Assembly: GCF_007826885.1 (NCBI RefSeq)
Contig: NZ_ML675584.1
Coordinates: 62,001 to 126,000, forward strand
From: Candidatus Nitrosocosmicus arcticus
GTDB lineage: Archaea; Thermoproteota; Nitrososphaeria; Nitrososphaerales; Nitrososphaeraceae
Reading direction: 5' to 3'
DNA length: 64,000 nucleotides
The notes under the pieces: model-generated
The model's input: only the letters and a program-made list of their open reading frames with translations
What the model was told of the DNA's origin: nothing
Database searches by the model: none
Part shown: in pieces, positions 27,624 to 36,612 of the stretch
Position numbering within the stretch: position 1 is the stretch's first letter
How the letters are laid out: every line of letters starts with the position of its first letter
Translations under genes and position numbers: made by a program

Positions 27624-28888
27624 AAATATCTCGACTAGATGGTACGCATCCTTTCTTAAAAATATAATGCTTTGGAGAAGAGGTGCAAAACTTATCGAAA
27701 TATGGGACTAATTGATCTAATAGCGACGTATACTACATTAAACCGAGCAACCTAATATACCTCCTTATTAAAATCATTAAATTAAAATTAACTGCGAAAT
27801 TTTTAATACTCCTAGCAAGATCACAGTAAATACGATTTTAGTAGGGTTTGAATGTTGAAGAGTTAAAGGTAATCACATTAGAAAATTAAGTACAAATTAG
27901 TATTGATTTATTCAGGTTGCTACTAATAGATGCTTTTTTACTTTATCTTAACAAATTATGTTTATGCATAAGTTATTTGAACCAAGGTCAAGGAATCGAT
28001 TAATGGCGAAATAACTAATTTGTCTTTATTTAAGAGCCTGGAAAAAATAAAAGGAAGAATTACTGGAAGTAAATCTATATTTCTGATATTTCATCGGCAT
28101 ATTTTATTTATTTTACTTCTAGATGATATGTCCTCTTACTCTAATTCTTATTATGAAGGTTTTGACAAAAAACATAACTTACTTCTCCAGGCGATAAACT
28201 TTATTAATTTGGCTCTTGACATATTTACCAAATCACAATTCTTGAATTCAAACAAGATAATTATATCAACTATTTACACAAAAAATTTAGGACAGCGAGT
28301 ACTAAATCAACCATGATATTTATTTCATAAGTATTTTCATGGATGTTGGAACTCTTAGACGAGTCATTGTCAATCAAATTTCATTTCAGAATTTGTTACT
28401 ACCTTGTGATATCCAGTATTGGGTGTTGCTAACGATGATGGTAAAGATTTTTTGAATAATTACCAATTTTATTCTATTTATTACTTCTTTTCTATTTCGT
28501 CATCAATAACTTCAAAAAAAATAGAAGACTAAACATTGGTAACTTAAATATGTAATTTTAAACAAAACATAAAATAGATCCTTAATAACGCCAGCCTACC
28601 ATTCCACTAAGTTGCATCGACATTGAGTTTATTACAATACTTCGTAATATTGCCAAAGCCCTGAGATTCCAAAGGCCGCAATCATCGATAAATCGTTAAT
28701 TAGTTTCTTGAATCCTTCATTATCAAAATATTTTTTTAAAGAACAATATATGCCGTATTTAAGACTATATCCTCTGTGTATATAACCAGTTTACTTTTTA
28801 TAACAATTTCCAGAAAACTTTAGTAATGCCAGTAATGTTATGAAACAAATTGAGTATACGAAAAATATAAGTTATTATACCCATAACT
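27624..28888. other. 1.26-kb AT-rich region without a confident gene
   Basis: A plus-strand frame at 28020-28316 (98 aa, TTG start) and scattered short minus frames show no family resemblance. On the minus strand about 28650-28790 encodes a 44-residue run without a start codon that looks somewhat protein-like, but I cannot place it. The region separates two members of the same family and may contain decayed copies. Confidence 0.4.
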
Positions 28889-29521
28889 ATGATTGTGATA
28901 GGTCAATTCACAGTATCAACCAATTTCGCGCGGGCATTACAATTTTCTCCCGATTCAAAATGTTGCCCGCCTTTGTTTTCAGATTGCACTTTTAATGTTT
29001 GGAGGTGTACAAATCGATACCTTAGAAATATAGATACGGCAATTAGTAATATCAGTAGTCACGCTTTAGAATTTGCTCATAATAATCAACTTAATGGAGG
29101 GTGCGTTTTCATCTTTTTTGGTGATCCTGTCCACCTCGAGAATACATTTATAACAATCCTTTCCAAAAAAGCAAATTTCTTTTTGACTCTTGGTTTCAAC
29201 GGGGCATATACAGACATTACTAATATTCTTCCTGAAAATGGTCCAACTCAAGATCTAAAAGTACGCATCGATAAAGTCATACATTGTGAATACGAATTGT
29301 ATGGTGAGACAATAGCATTTGTTAGTGTTCTGTTTACTTTCTTTGAGTGGCAAATTCCCACATGCAATATGCCCGTTCTAGTTGAAACTAAAGTAATAGA
29401 GTTCGATGGAAGATGGCTCTATCTCAAACAATTATCGGTTGGAAATTATAGGTGTCTATGGAAGAGAATATCTTTTAATTGTCATAGCGAAATGAACTAT
29501 TCTCGATGTTCCATTGTCTAA
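28889..29521 (+). CDS. eroded YGEW-motif family member (copy D)
   Basis: A 210-aa frame that aligns with copies A and C from its middle to its end. It shows GGCVFIFFGDPVHLENT (compare GPVWFLPDNLVGDEERT), then FNGAYTDITNI (compare LNGICWEDTADAI), an HCEYELYGETI strand and FDGRWLYLKQLSVGNYR (compare ADGFYLFLEPLPAGNHTIR). The N-terminal motif is reduced to FNVWRCTNRYL and most tryptophans are lost. It has no signal peptide and many unpaired cysteines. It is either a diverged member or a gene losing function. The PRTase gene begins 16 bases after its stop. Confidence 0.55.
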   Translation: MIVIGQFTVSTNFARALQFSPDSKCCPPLFSDCTFNVWRCTNRYLRNIDTAISNISSHALEFAHNNQLNGGCVFIFFGDPVHLENTFITILSKKANFFLTLGFNGAYTDITNILPENGPTQDLKVRIDKVIHCEYELYGETIAFVSVLFTFFEWQIPTCNMPVLVETKVIEFDGRWLYLKQLSVGNYRCLWKRISFNCHSEMNYSRCSIV

Positions 29522-29537
29522 AATAGGGTCCTCCTAG

Positions 29538-30266
29538 TTGATATTTAGTAAGATTTTTCGGAATATTCAGATCAAGTTTAAAGATCGAACTGCTGCTGCT
29601 GTTGCTTTAAGTGAAATACTGAAAGGTACCATTAAAAGAGATGATAGAAAAGATACTTTAGTACTTGCAATACCTCGGGCTGGAATAATCACTGCTGATA
29701 TAGTATCCAAAAAACTATCAATACCTAATTTTGGTATTGTTATTCCTAGAAAATTAACTGATCCTGATAACAAAGAACAGGCCATTGGTGCCGTTATTGA
29801 TGATGGTTTTACATTCATACAGCATGATTTGGTCAAGGATTTTCACATAACTCCTGAGTATCTAAAAAAAGAGATAAGTTTTCAGATCCAAGAAATCAAT
29901 CTAAGAAAGAGAAAATACGATCTGAATCTTCAAAGCAGTGTTCTTCCTGAAAAAATCAAAAAGTATAAAATAATTCTGCTGGTAGATGACGGAATAGCAA
30001 CTGGTGCTACTATGATGGTAACGGCTAAATGGATAGGTCAGTTTGTCAAAAATCCCACTATTAATCGAAAGAGAGTGATTATTGCAGTCCCCGTAGCCCC
30101 AAAAAATATTACCGAACATATAAAAAAGGAATGTAGTGTAGAAGTAGAGACAGTATTTCATCCATTACAAATAAAATTTCATTCGGTTGAGCAATATCAT
30201 CAAAATTTTGAACAAGTAACTGATGAAAGAGTTATCCAGATAATAAAGGGGCGATCAATGGATTAG
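29538..30266 (+). CDS. phosphoribosyltransferase-domain protein (copy 1)
   Basis: A 242-aa type I phosphoribosyltransferase domain. The PRPP-binding motif is IILLVDDGIATGATM (about residues 146-160), and VLAIPRAGIITADIVSKKL forms the early strand and loop. The family (COG1926-like) is common in bacteria and archaea and is often fused or adjacent to an alpha/beta hydrolase; the substrate is unknown. Here the hydrolase lies convergent at 30311-31021. A paralogue is at 59963. TTG is taken as the start because nothing better precedes the domain. Confidence 0.85.
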   Translation: MIFSKIFRNIQIKFKDRTAAAVALSEILKGTIKRDDRKDTLVLAIPRAGIITADIVSKKLSIPNFGIVIPRKLTDPDNKEQAIGAVIDDGFTFIQHDLVKDFHITPEYLKKEISFQIQEINLRKRKYDLNLQSSVLPEKIKKYKIILLVDDGIATGATMMVTAKWIGQFVKNPTINRKRVIIAVPVAPKNITEHIKKECSVEVETVFHPLQIKFHSVEQYHQNFEQVTDERVIQIIKGRSMD

Positions 30267-30310
30267 AACATTGATATGGATTATGATCGCATGGAGAAAA
30301 GAATGGCATT

Positions 30311-31021
30311 CTATTTACCTGATAAACTATCTCTTAACCATCCGGATGCGATCCTCCCAATCTGTTCAATTTTTCCTGGTTCCGCAAAAAGATGAGTGGC
30401 TCCGGGTATTAAAATCATTTTTTTTGAATAAGCTTTGTTTAATTTTTTCATAACTTTGTTACTAGTGTCAATTACAGGCAGATCATTACCTCCAACCATC
30501 AGCAATATGGATGATCTTAAATTCATTAAAGAATCTGAATCCAGTAAATCAAGTCTCCCTGAGCGAGAGACTATTGTAATTATTCTACTAGGCCTTTTAA
30601 CAGCAGCTTTGATAGCAACTGCTGTACCAGTGCTGGACCCAAAATAACCAAATTTGAACGACTTTGTAAACTCGTTTTGTGACATTGCATCCGTTATCAT
30701 GAGTAGCCTTCCTGCCAGTAATTCTATGTTAAATCTATACTCTTTTGTCTTCTTATCAATCCTTGCTTCCCTTGTACTAAGCAAATCTATTAAAAGCGTG
30801 GGAATCCTTGATTCATTTAGTATTTCTGAAAGACTTTCATTTCTGGAGCTGTGTCCAGAACTGCCACTGCCGTGAACAAAAATTACAAGACCGCCGATGT
30901 CATTTTCAGGTATAGTTAAAATGCCTTCAAAATAATCTGCGTCAATCAGAAATTTTATTCTACTTTTTCCTGAAACAATGACTAAATTACAACCTAATTC
31001 GTTATTAGTCTTTTGCGAAAT
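30311..31021 (-). pseudogene. alpha/beta hydrolase lacking a standard start codon
   Basis: The frame encodes a complete dienelactone-hydrolase-like protein. It has a first strand LVIFVHGSGSSGHSSRNE (oxyanion hole), nucleophile elbow FGSSTGTAVAI, catalytic Asp in GGNDLPV and His in ATHLFAEPG. A TTG at 30784 would delete the first strand and oxyanion hole, so it cannot be the functional start. Upstream in frame to the stop near 31055 there is no ATG, GTG or TTG; an ATT at 31019-31021 sits where a start is expected (I-S-Q-K-T). Either ATT is used or the start was lost by one substitution. The partner PRTase is convergent. Confidence 0.6.
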
Positions 31022-31332
31022 GACTCTAGTATATTGGAAAAATCAGGATCGTACGGGTGTCAGATTTATTTATGAACTCTTGGATTGAATTACTGGTCGA
31101 CTCTTTAATCGCTCCTTAATACTGAAAATTTTAAATTTTGATTTCCATGACTTATCCATGAGTAATTACTTGACTACTTCTTTACTACCTTTAATCCGAA
31201 AACGTTTCTAACTGTTTCCTTTTATATATTGAATCACTTTGTTTACCCGGTCCGTATACTCCTAATTTTACGGTATTGGACATAAAGAGTAACTCCGAGT
31301 AACTCTTAAGAATGTATATGATAATCTGTTAT

Positions 31333-31887
31333 ATGCTAGAAAATAGTTATCAATGCGATACCTGCGATAAGAAATTTAGTCGAAGATCAAATGCAAAGAG
31401 GCACATAAAGGTCGTTCATGAGGGGAGAGCACGGGCATTCAATAAGATTACAGGTAAAAGTACCGTGGAAGTGCTCCAACATCCAGACAAATCGCGAACA
31501 GGTTCATTGCCTCTTGGTATGGATGCCGGTAAACACATAGACCTACTAAGTTCTGATATGGAAGAAGAATTATTGTCCGAGATTTTGGAAAAAATTAGGA
31601 AACCTTTTGAAGAGTTAGAATCATTAGTTGCAGACCAAAGTGAGATTCCAAAAGCACTATATCTTTCTAGACAGATCACGGCCTCATTTCTTTCATCTGA
31701 TCCAGTAAAGATTCTGCAAGAGTTAGTTAATTTCATAAGAATTTTCAAATTAAAGATAAAACTCGTGAATTACATTTCAAAAAGTGACAATATTGACTCA
31801 AAAAAAGCCGAAAGTTTTTTTATTGAAACATTTAAGACTGGAAAGTATTACATGAATAGGATAAAATCTAGGACCAATACAGTTTAA
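31333..31887 (+). CDS. C2H2 zinc-finger protein
   Basis: A 184-aa protein with one classical C2H2 finger at its N-terminus: Cys8, Cys11, His24 and His29 (C-X2-C-X12-H-X4-H, CDTCDKKFSRRSNAKRH). The rest is helical and charged, with an acidic middle and no second finger. I start at ATG 31333 (MLENSYQ) rather than the ATG seven codons earlier, because the finger normally begins near the N-terminus. Stand-alone C2H2 proteins occur in many archaea and are probable transcription regulators. It precedes the protease island and could regulate it, but there is no direct evidence. Confidence 0.85.
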   Translation: MLENSYQCDTCDKKFSRRSNAKRHIKVVHEGRARAFNKITGKSTVEVLQHPDKSRTGSLPLGMDAGKHIDLLSSDMEEELLSEILEKIRKPFEELESLVADQSEIPKALYLSRQITASFLSSDPVKILQELVNFIRIFKLKIKLVNYISKSDNIDSKKAESFFIETFKTGKYYMNRIKSRTNTV

Positions 31888-32413
31888 CGATCTACTGTTC
31901 CTAAATCCTGCCAAATCATTTATAGTTATATTGGATAGAATGATGTATTCGTAAAGCGGCGAAGAATAAATCAGATATGTTATCTTTAGAATCATCTGAT
32001 GGGACATAAAAATAACCTTAAATAAATTATTAATGGTGAATCTCGAGGAGCGAATTCAGGAACTCGGGTTAAAGGATTGAATATTAGGTGCCAATATTCT
32101 GATATACTCATCTTTATTTCTAGCCTCATGTCTCAAAATATATGCCACTAGAGACGTGAACTATTGAAGATATCGTCATCCGAGGTTTAAGCCTATGTTA
32201 GAATCCTATTACTCCACTTTAAGATAATAAAAGATTTGATTCCCACCTCATTGCAAATTTTCTAGTCTATAATGGTAAATATCCTTACCCTATCTAAGAT
32301 CGAATATTTGACCTAAAAGAAAACGTTTCTAAGGCCAGAAGGAACTGTAAGTAGAATAACGGAGCATAAACCATATGTCTTAAAGGAAAATGGATATATT
32401 TGTCCTGACATAA
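31888..32413. other. 526-base intergenic region
   Basis: I see no gene, tRNA or clear repeat between the zinc-finger gene and the convergent protease-nuclease gene. Only scattered short direct repeats and T-rich stretches are visible. Confidence 0.5.
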
Positions 32414-34315
32414 TCAAGACCAGTCTATATCCTTTACATGTTCAATTGGATTTCTTTGAGGTGTTTGAATTCCCTTACGATTTAATTTGGTGCCGAAAGA
32501 ATCGACTGTTTTGATCTTTGCATCAAATATTAATCCACACCTTGCTTCGATCTCCGCCAAACCTACTTGAAAAACCTTGAAATCATCTAAATCTAAAGCC
32601 TCTAATTCATCAAGGTTTTGAGTAAGCAGAAAGCCCTTTGCTCTTAATACTTGATTTTCTACATACATTAGTATCTTCCAGAATTCCCTGGGGAGTTTTG
32701 TATTCCTATATATCTTATCGTCTTGGTGAAATACTGGACCACCAAATAAACTAACCCTTAAATTCTCGACGTCTACTTCATCAAAAACTGCATCTTCTAG
32801 CTTTCCCCAAATTCCTCCCTTATTACCTTGGTTAAACTTGTCCATCTGTGGGGATATATTTGTAAAGTAAAATGAATCCTTGTTTGCCTTTTCTGCTTCT
32901 GCTAGGGTTCCCCACACCAGGTCAGCCCTTCGAGCAATGTGACCACGATCCAGTTTATTTGTTCTATACAACTCATCTCCCGCTTGAAATTCAGATGGGA
33001 TTCTTGGATCGTTTATAAAGGGAATACCACTTCGACTTATTTTCTTAATGTTACCGCCGTCAATATTCCAACCAACCCAAAAAGGAAATTTTCTTTCTTT
33101 ATTAAGTACTAGTGAGAAATGCGTATAATCAATTATTTCTGATTCGTTTAAGACATACCTATCTTCTTTGTTTTCCTCGACTAAGCCAGGATTCTCAATG
33201 TGAACAGATAAAAAGTCGGTAGCAAAACCCCGATTAGGCTTAGTTTCCAATAGATTTGGCCCGTCAAGGGTTATCTGGAGTTTTTCAAAAATTGATTTCG
33301 GATAACATGCAATCGCATATTCAGTGGGATTTCCAGATGATTCGCCGGCAAAGTGTAATCCTGCCATAACACCAGATGGTTTACCGTTACTTGATTTGAA
33401 TATCCATACTGAGCCAGAATCTCCGCCCATACTTATCTCACCATTTTCTGGAGGGTTGGTAAGGTCTATCCCAATCTCAAAACCGCCTATTTCTTGTTCT
33501 CCGATCGACCCACCATAATCTATTTTCACAATAGTATTGACTCTTGAAACTACGCCGTGAGTAACTCCAGTTGTTCTACCACTTTTTATGACCTTGTCGC
33601 CTAACTCTGGTTCTCCTATTTTGTCTATTGATATTCCCAAATCAATAACGGCATTGTTAAAGCTCCGATCTTCGATTGTGGTAATTGCACAATCACCAGC
33701 GTGTCCCAAGTGTGATCTTACTAGCTTTCCCATTTTGTTCAAATGAGCGCGGTTATCATCATGAGGACCAGGTTGCACTATATCATCACCAATCACTCCG
33801 TTTGATCCATGAAGTACGTGCCAATTGCTCAGAATATAAGGCGAACCTGATGCTTTGTCATAAACCATACATCCAATTGTACCTGCACTTCCATGGACAT
33901 TTGATATGCTTATGCCAGGTACCATTGGATCCATACGCCTCTTGCGATCACTCACTACTAGTTCAGATACTAACCTAAAATCTGCAGCATACTTTCTCTG
34001 GATTACATCCGTAGGAACCTCTGTTCCATTTAATTTAAAGTATTTTGGAATCAGTGTACTGCCGAGTCCCTTAATGTCTTCTGGCTGGGCTTTCATCTCT
34101 ACAGTGAACTGAATCGATATTTCATCAGTAAGTTTGTCTTCTTTTTGCTTGTAACCAATTCCTACTGATGAGATATTGGGATCCTTTAGAAATTCAGCTC
34201 CTCTAGTCCTGACGAAATCTCTTAATACATTCATTGAGACTACTTGACTATCTTTTGCGCTGGCCTGTTTTTTGATCAAATTTCTAGACTTCGAATTTTT
34301 AATCTTTTTAGCCAT
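32414..34315 (-). CDS. NAL1-like serine protease fused to DNA/RNA non-specific endonuclease
   Basis: A 633-aa fusion. Residues 30-125 form an N-terminal module (VGIGYK and VPTDVI motifs) typical of NAL1-type trypsin-like proteins. Residues about 140-350 are the chymotrypsin-fold protease, with His166 in SNWHVL, Asp208 in GDCA and Ser300 in GGDSGSV, plus the NAL1-like VIKSGRTTGVTHG strand. Residues about 385-620 are a beta-beta-alpha metal nuclease (NucA/NUC1 family), with DRGHIARR (456-463, catalytic His459) and NISPQMDKFNQG (486-497, metal ligand Asn495). No signal peptide is visible; the N-terminus is basic. It is divergent from the M6 protease gene, and both catalytic sites look intact. 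Confidence 0.88.
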   Translation of the reverse strand: MAKKIKNSKSRNLIKKQASAKDSQVVSMNVLRDFVRTRGAEFLKDPNISSVGIGYKQKEDKLTDEISIQFTVEMKAQPEDIKGLGSTLIPKYFKLNGTEVPTDVIQRKYAADFRLVSELVVSDRKRRMDPMVPGISISNVHGSAGTIGCMVYDKASGSPYILSNWHVLHGSNGVIGDDIVQPGPHDDNRAHLNKMGKLVRSHLGHAGDCAITTIEDRSFNNAVIDLGISIDKIGEPELGDKVIKSGRTTGVTHGVVSRVNTIVKIDYGGSIGEQEIGGFEIGIDLTNPPENGEISMGGDSGSVWIFKSSNGKPSGVMAGLHFAGESSGNPTEYAIACYPKSIFEKLQITLDGPNLLETKPNRGFATDFLSVHIENPGLVEENKEDRYVLNESEIIDYTHFSLVLNKERKFPFWVGWNIDGGNIKKISRSGIPFINDPRIPSEFQAGDELYRTNKLDRGHIARRADLVWGTLAEAEKANKDSFYFTNISPQMDKFNQGNKGGIWGKLEDAVFDEVDVENLRVSLFGGPVFHQDDKIYRNTKLPREFWKILMYVENQVLRAKGFLLTQNLDELEALDLDDFKVFQVGLAEIEARCGLIFDAKIKTVDSFGTKLNRKGIQTPQRNPIEHVKDIDWS

Positions 34316-34328
34316 GAAAAAAAGATAA

Positions 34329-34341
34329 TGTCTATATACTT
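34329..34341 (-). promoter_or_regulatory. TATA-like promoter of the protease-nuclease gene
   Basis: AAGTATATAGA, read on the minus strand, lies about 15-27 bases before the ATG at 34315. It is part of the 430-base divergent promoter region shared with the M6 protease. The distance fits a leaderless transcript. Confidence 0.45.
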
Positions 34342-34749
34342 AATCTTTTGTTAATTATTGGGATATTAAAGAAAAATCATGTTCTCAACCAATTCAGAAG
34401 TTACCTCCAGAAGAAGATTTAGATCTAATTAATTATCATTACAGGGGGATATTTCCTAGTTCTCTTCTTGTAATTTTTTTGGAAAATACTTGAAATAGTA
34501 ATAAAGGGGGGGAATGAAACTCCTCCTATTAAACTCTCTGATGTCAAAAATTTTATTGGTGAATTGTTGTGAATGCGTGGGCGTTTCGGCATGTTAATAT
34601 GCTAAAGTACGGTATTAACATCCAATAATCTGATTTCTTGATGATTTCTCAATTAAGAGTTACAACAATATTAAGCACTTGTATAATCGTTATTGATGGA
34701 TGATTCAAATCTATAGAAAATATTAATATCACTTGAAATCAATATCTCT

Positions 34750-36174
34750 ATGAAAAAACAGAAATTTAATGTTCCTCGTACAATAAAACCGCATTCTATT
34801 CATAGTCGATGCATGATGCCTCCGTCGCCTGGGGTAATCGCTTCTCTAAAGAGTGAATTCGATCGCTCTGGAGAAACTGACATAAAAAAATTCTTACGAG
34901 ACGTGGGCTTAGAACCTGGGTATAATCCACTAGGAAAAGACGACCCTGTAAGACCTAACGTTGCAGCAATGGAAAGAGGTATTTTAAAACTTGAAAGAAT
35001 AGATGTTCCGACTTTTAAACCACAGGGGGAAATTAATGCATTAGTTGTTCTTATTGATTTTGAGGATAACGTTGCAAAAACTCCACCTTCTCATTTTGAG
35101 GAATTGTTATTTTCTAAGGATACATATCTGACTGGAAGTCTCCGCGATTACTATGATGAAGTTAGTAATGGTAGAGTAGATATTGTTGGCCAGGTTTCGG
35201 GTTGGCACAGAATGAAGGAAAATTATTCATTTTATGTGGGAAAGGACAGTGGAGGAGATATTGAAGGTTATCCTAATAACGCCAGGCGCATGGTAGAGGA
35301 GGCAGTAGCCATCGCTTTAGACCGGGATTCTAACATACAATGGGATAAGTACGATTTGAATGGGGATAAAACAATTGATGCTTTATTTATTGTCCATGCC
35401 GGTCCTGGGGCAGAAGTTCAACAGACCGAAGAAGGAAGAAAAAAACACATTTGGTCTCATAAATGGATAGTCCAGAACCCACTTAAGGTGACTGACAACA
35501 TTTGGGCCTCAATCTATTTGACAGTCCCTGAGGATGGTCTCCTTGGTGTATATGCGCATGAAGCAGGTCATTTAATTTTTGGCTGGCCCGATTTATATGA
35601 TGCTTGTACCGACCAAAATAGAACGGCTGGTGTTGGTGAATGGTCTCTAATGGCATCAGGAAGTTGGACTAATGGTGGTGTTACTCCATCTTATCCTGAC
35701 GCTTGGTGTAGAATGGTTCAACAATGGCCTGCCATAACCAAAATAAGAGGAATTAAGGAATTGAGTCTAAAACCAATCGAAGAAGTAGATCAAGTGGTTA
35801 TGATCCCAATAAGAGGAAAACTTAAAGAGTATTTCATACTCGAAAATCGGAGAAGAGTAAAATTTGATAAATACCTACCTGGGGATGGGCTGTTGGTTTA
35901 TCATATAGATGAGGGAGCAGAAAACAATTGTGATGAAAATCATTTGGCTGTTGGAGTAGTTCAGGCTGATGGACAACAGGATCTTGAAAGAATAGGGTTA
36001 TTTGGAAATCAAGGAGACGATGGAGATCCATTTCCCGGGACAGGCAGCAGAACAAATCTGGATTCATCTAATTTCCCAAATACTTTAGATTATGGTGGTA
36101 ACAATACTGGGATAAGCTTAAGCAATATAAGATGGGTTGAAAATAGTCTGGATTTTACGGTGAATATGACCTAA
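34750..36174 (+). CDS. M6-family zinc metalloprotease
   Basis: A 474-aa peptidase of the immune-inhibitor-A type (MEROPS M6). The extended zinc motif is YAHEAGHLIFGWPDLYD: His270, His274, catalytic Glu271 and Asp281. A Met-turn follows (SLMASGSWTNGG). The N-terminal 90 residues are a polar, propeptide-like region, and a beta-rich C-terminal domain (GDGLLVYHIDE and GFPNTLDYGG-like strands) follows. No signal peptide is present, although M6 enzymes are normally secreted. It is divergent from the protease-nuclease gene. Confidence 0.9.
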   Translation: MKKQKFNVPRTIKPHSIHSRCMMPPSPGVIASLKSEFDRSGETDIKKFLRDVGLEPGYNPLGKDDPVRPNVAAMERGILKLERIDVPTFKPQGEINALVVLIDFEDNVAKTPPSHFEELLFSKDTYLTGSLRDYYDEVSNGRVDIVGQVSGWHRMKENYSFYVGKDSGGDIEGYPNNARRMVEEAVAIALDRDSNIQWDKYDLNGDKTIDALFIVHAGPGAEVQQTEEGRKKHIWSHKWIVQNPLKVTDNIWASIYLTVPEDGLLGVYAHEAGHLIFGWPDLYDACTDQNRTAGVGEWSLMASGSWTNGGVTPSYPDAWCRMVQQWPAITKIRGIKELSLKPIEEVDQVVMIPIRGKLKEYFILENRRRVKFDKYLPGDGLLVYHIDEGAENNCDENHLAVGVVQADGQQDLERIGLFGNQGDDGDPFPGTGSRTNLDSSNFPNTLDYGGNNTGISLSNIRWVENSLDFTVNMT

Positions 36175-36221
36175 GGTAAGAGCAAGCAAAATAGTCTATT
36201 TCCTGATTCGGTTCAAAAGAG

Positions 36222-36503
36222 TTAGGGCTTGATTCTTGCAGTGTAGGATTGTTGTTTTTCATCACCGATAAATGAAACTAGAACATTCACTTCCTCGCTT
36301 TCAAAATATTTAAGATCATTTTTTGATACTGTTATTTCTATTTCTTGCCCTATCTTATCTTTGACAAAATTAGGCATCTGGTTATAATCTTTGGCTTCGA
36401 GAACAAGTAATCTTACTTTGCCCAACTCTCCGTTTATAGTCTTTCCTTTCACCTTTGCATACACATCACTAGCATTGGGCGCGACACTGATCCCGTAACC
36501 CAT
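36222..36503 (-). CDS. small beta-rich protein in the protease island
   Basis: A 93-aa protein beginning MGYGISVAPNASDV, with about five predicted strands and a conserved-looking VNVLVSFIGDEKQQSYTARI end. I do not recognise it. It sits between the M6 and M14 protease genes, on the M14 strand and 110 bases downstream of it. Size, composition and position suggest a protease partner, such as an inhibitor or chaperone, but this is inference. Confidence 0.6.
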   Translation of the reverse strand: MGYGISVAPNASDVYAKVKGKTINGELGKVRLLVLEAKDYNQMPNFVKDKIGQEIEITVSKNDLKYFESEEVNVLVSFIGDEKQQSYTARIKP

Positions 36504-36612
36504 AAGACCTCTATGATTTACAATAAATTAAACATTGATAGAATTAATTAATTCGATTTACCTATCCGATCATGAATTATATGCACGCGGCAAAGCCTTC
36601 TCAGAAGATACT

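Noticed and set aside
28020-28316. 98-aa TTG-started frame
   Set aside because: AT-rich sequence with Leu/Ile/Asn/Lys bias expected from random frames; no family match.
32414-34315. Protease-nuclease considered as two genes joined by a missed stop
   Set aside because: The frame is continuous over both domains with an unbroken linker and no start-like context in between.
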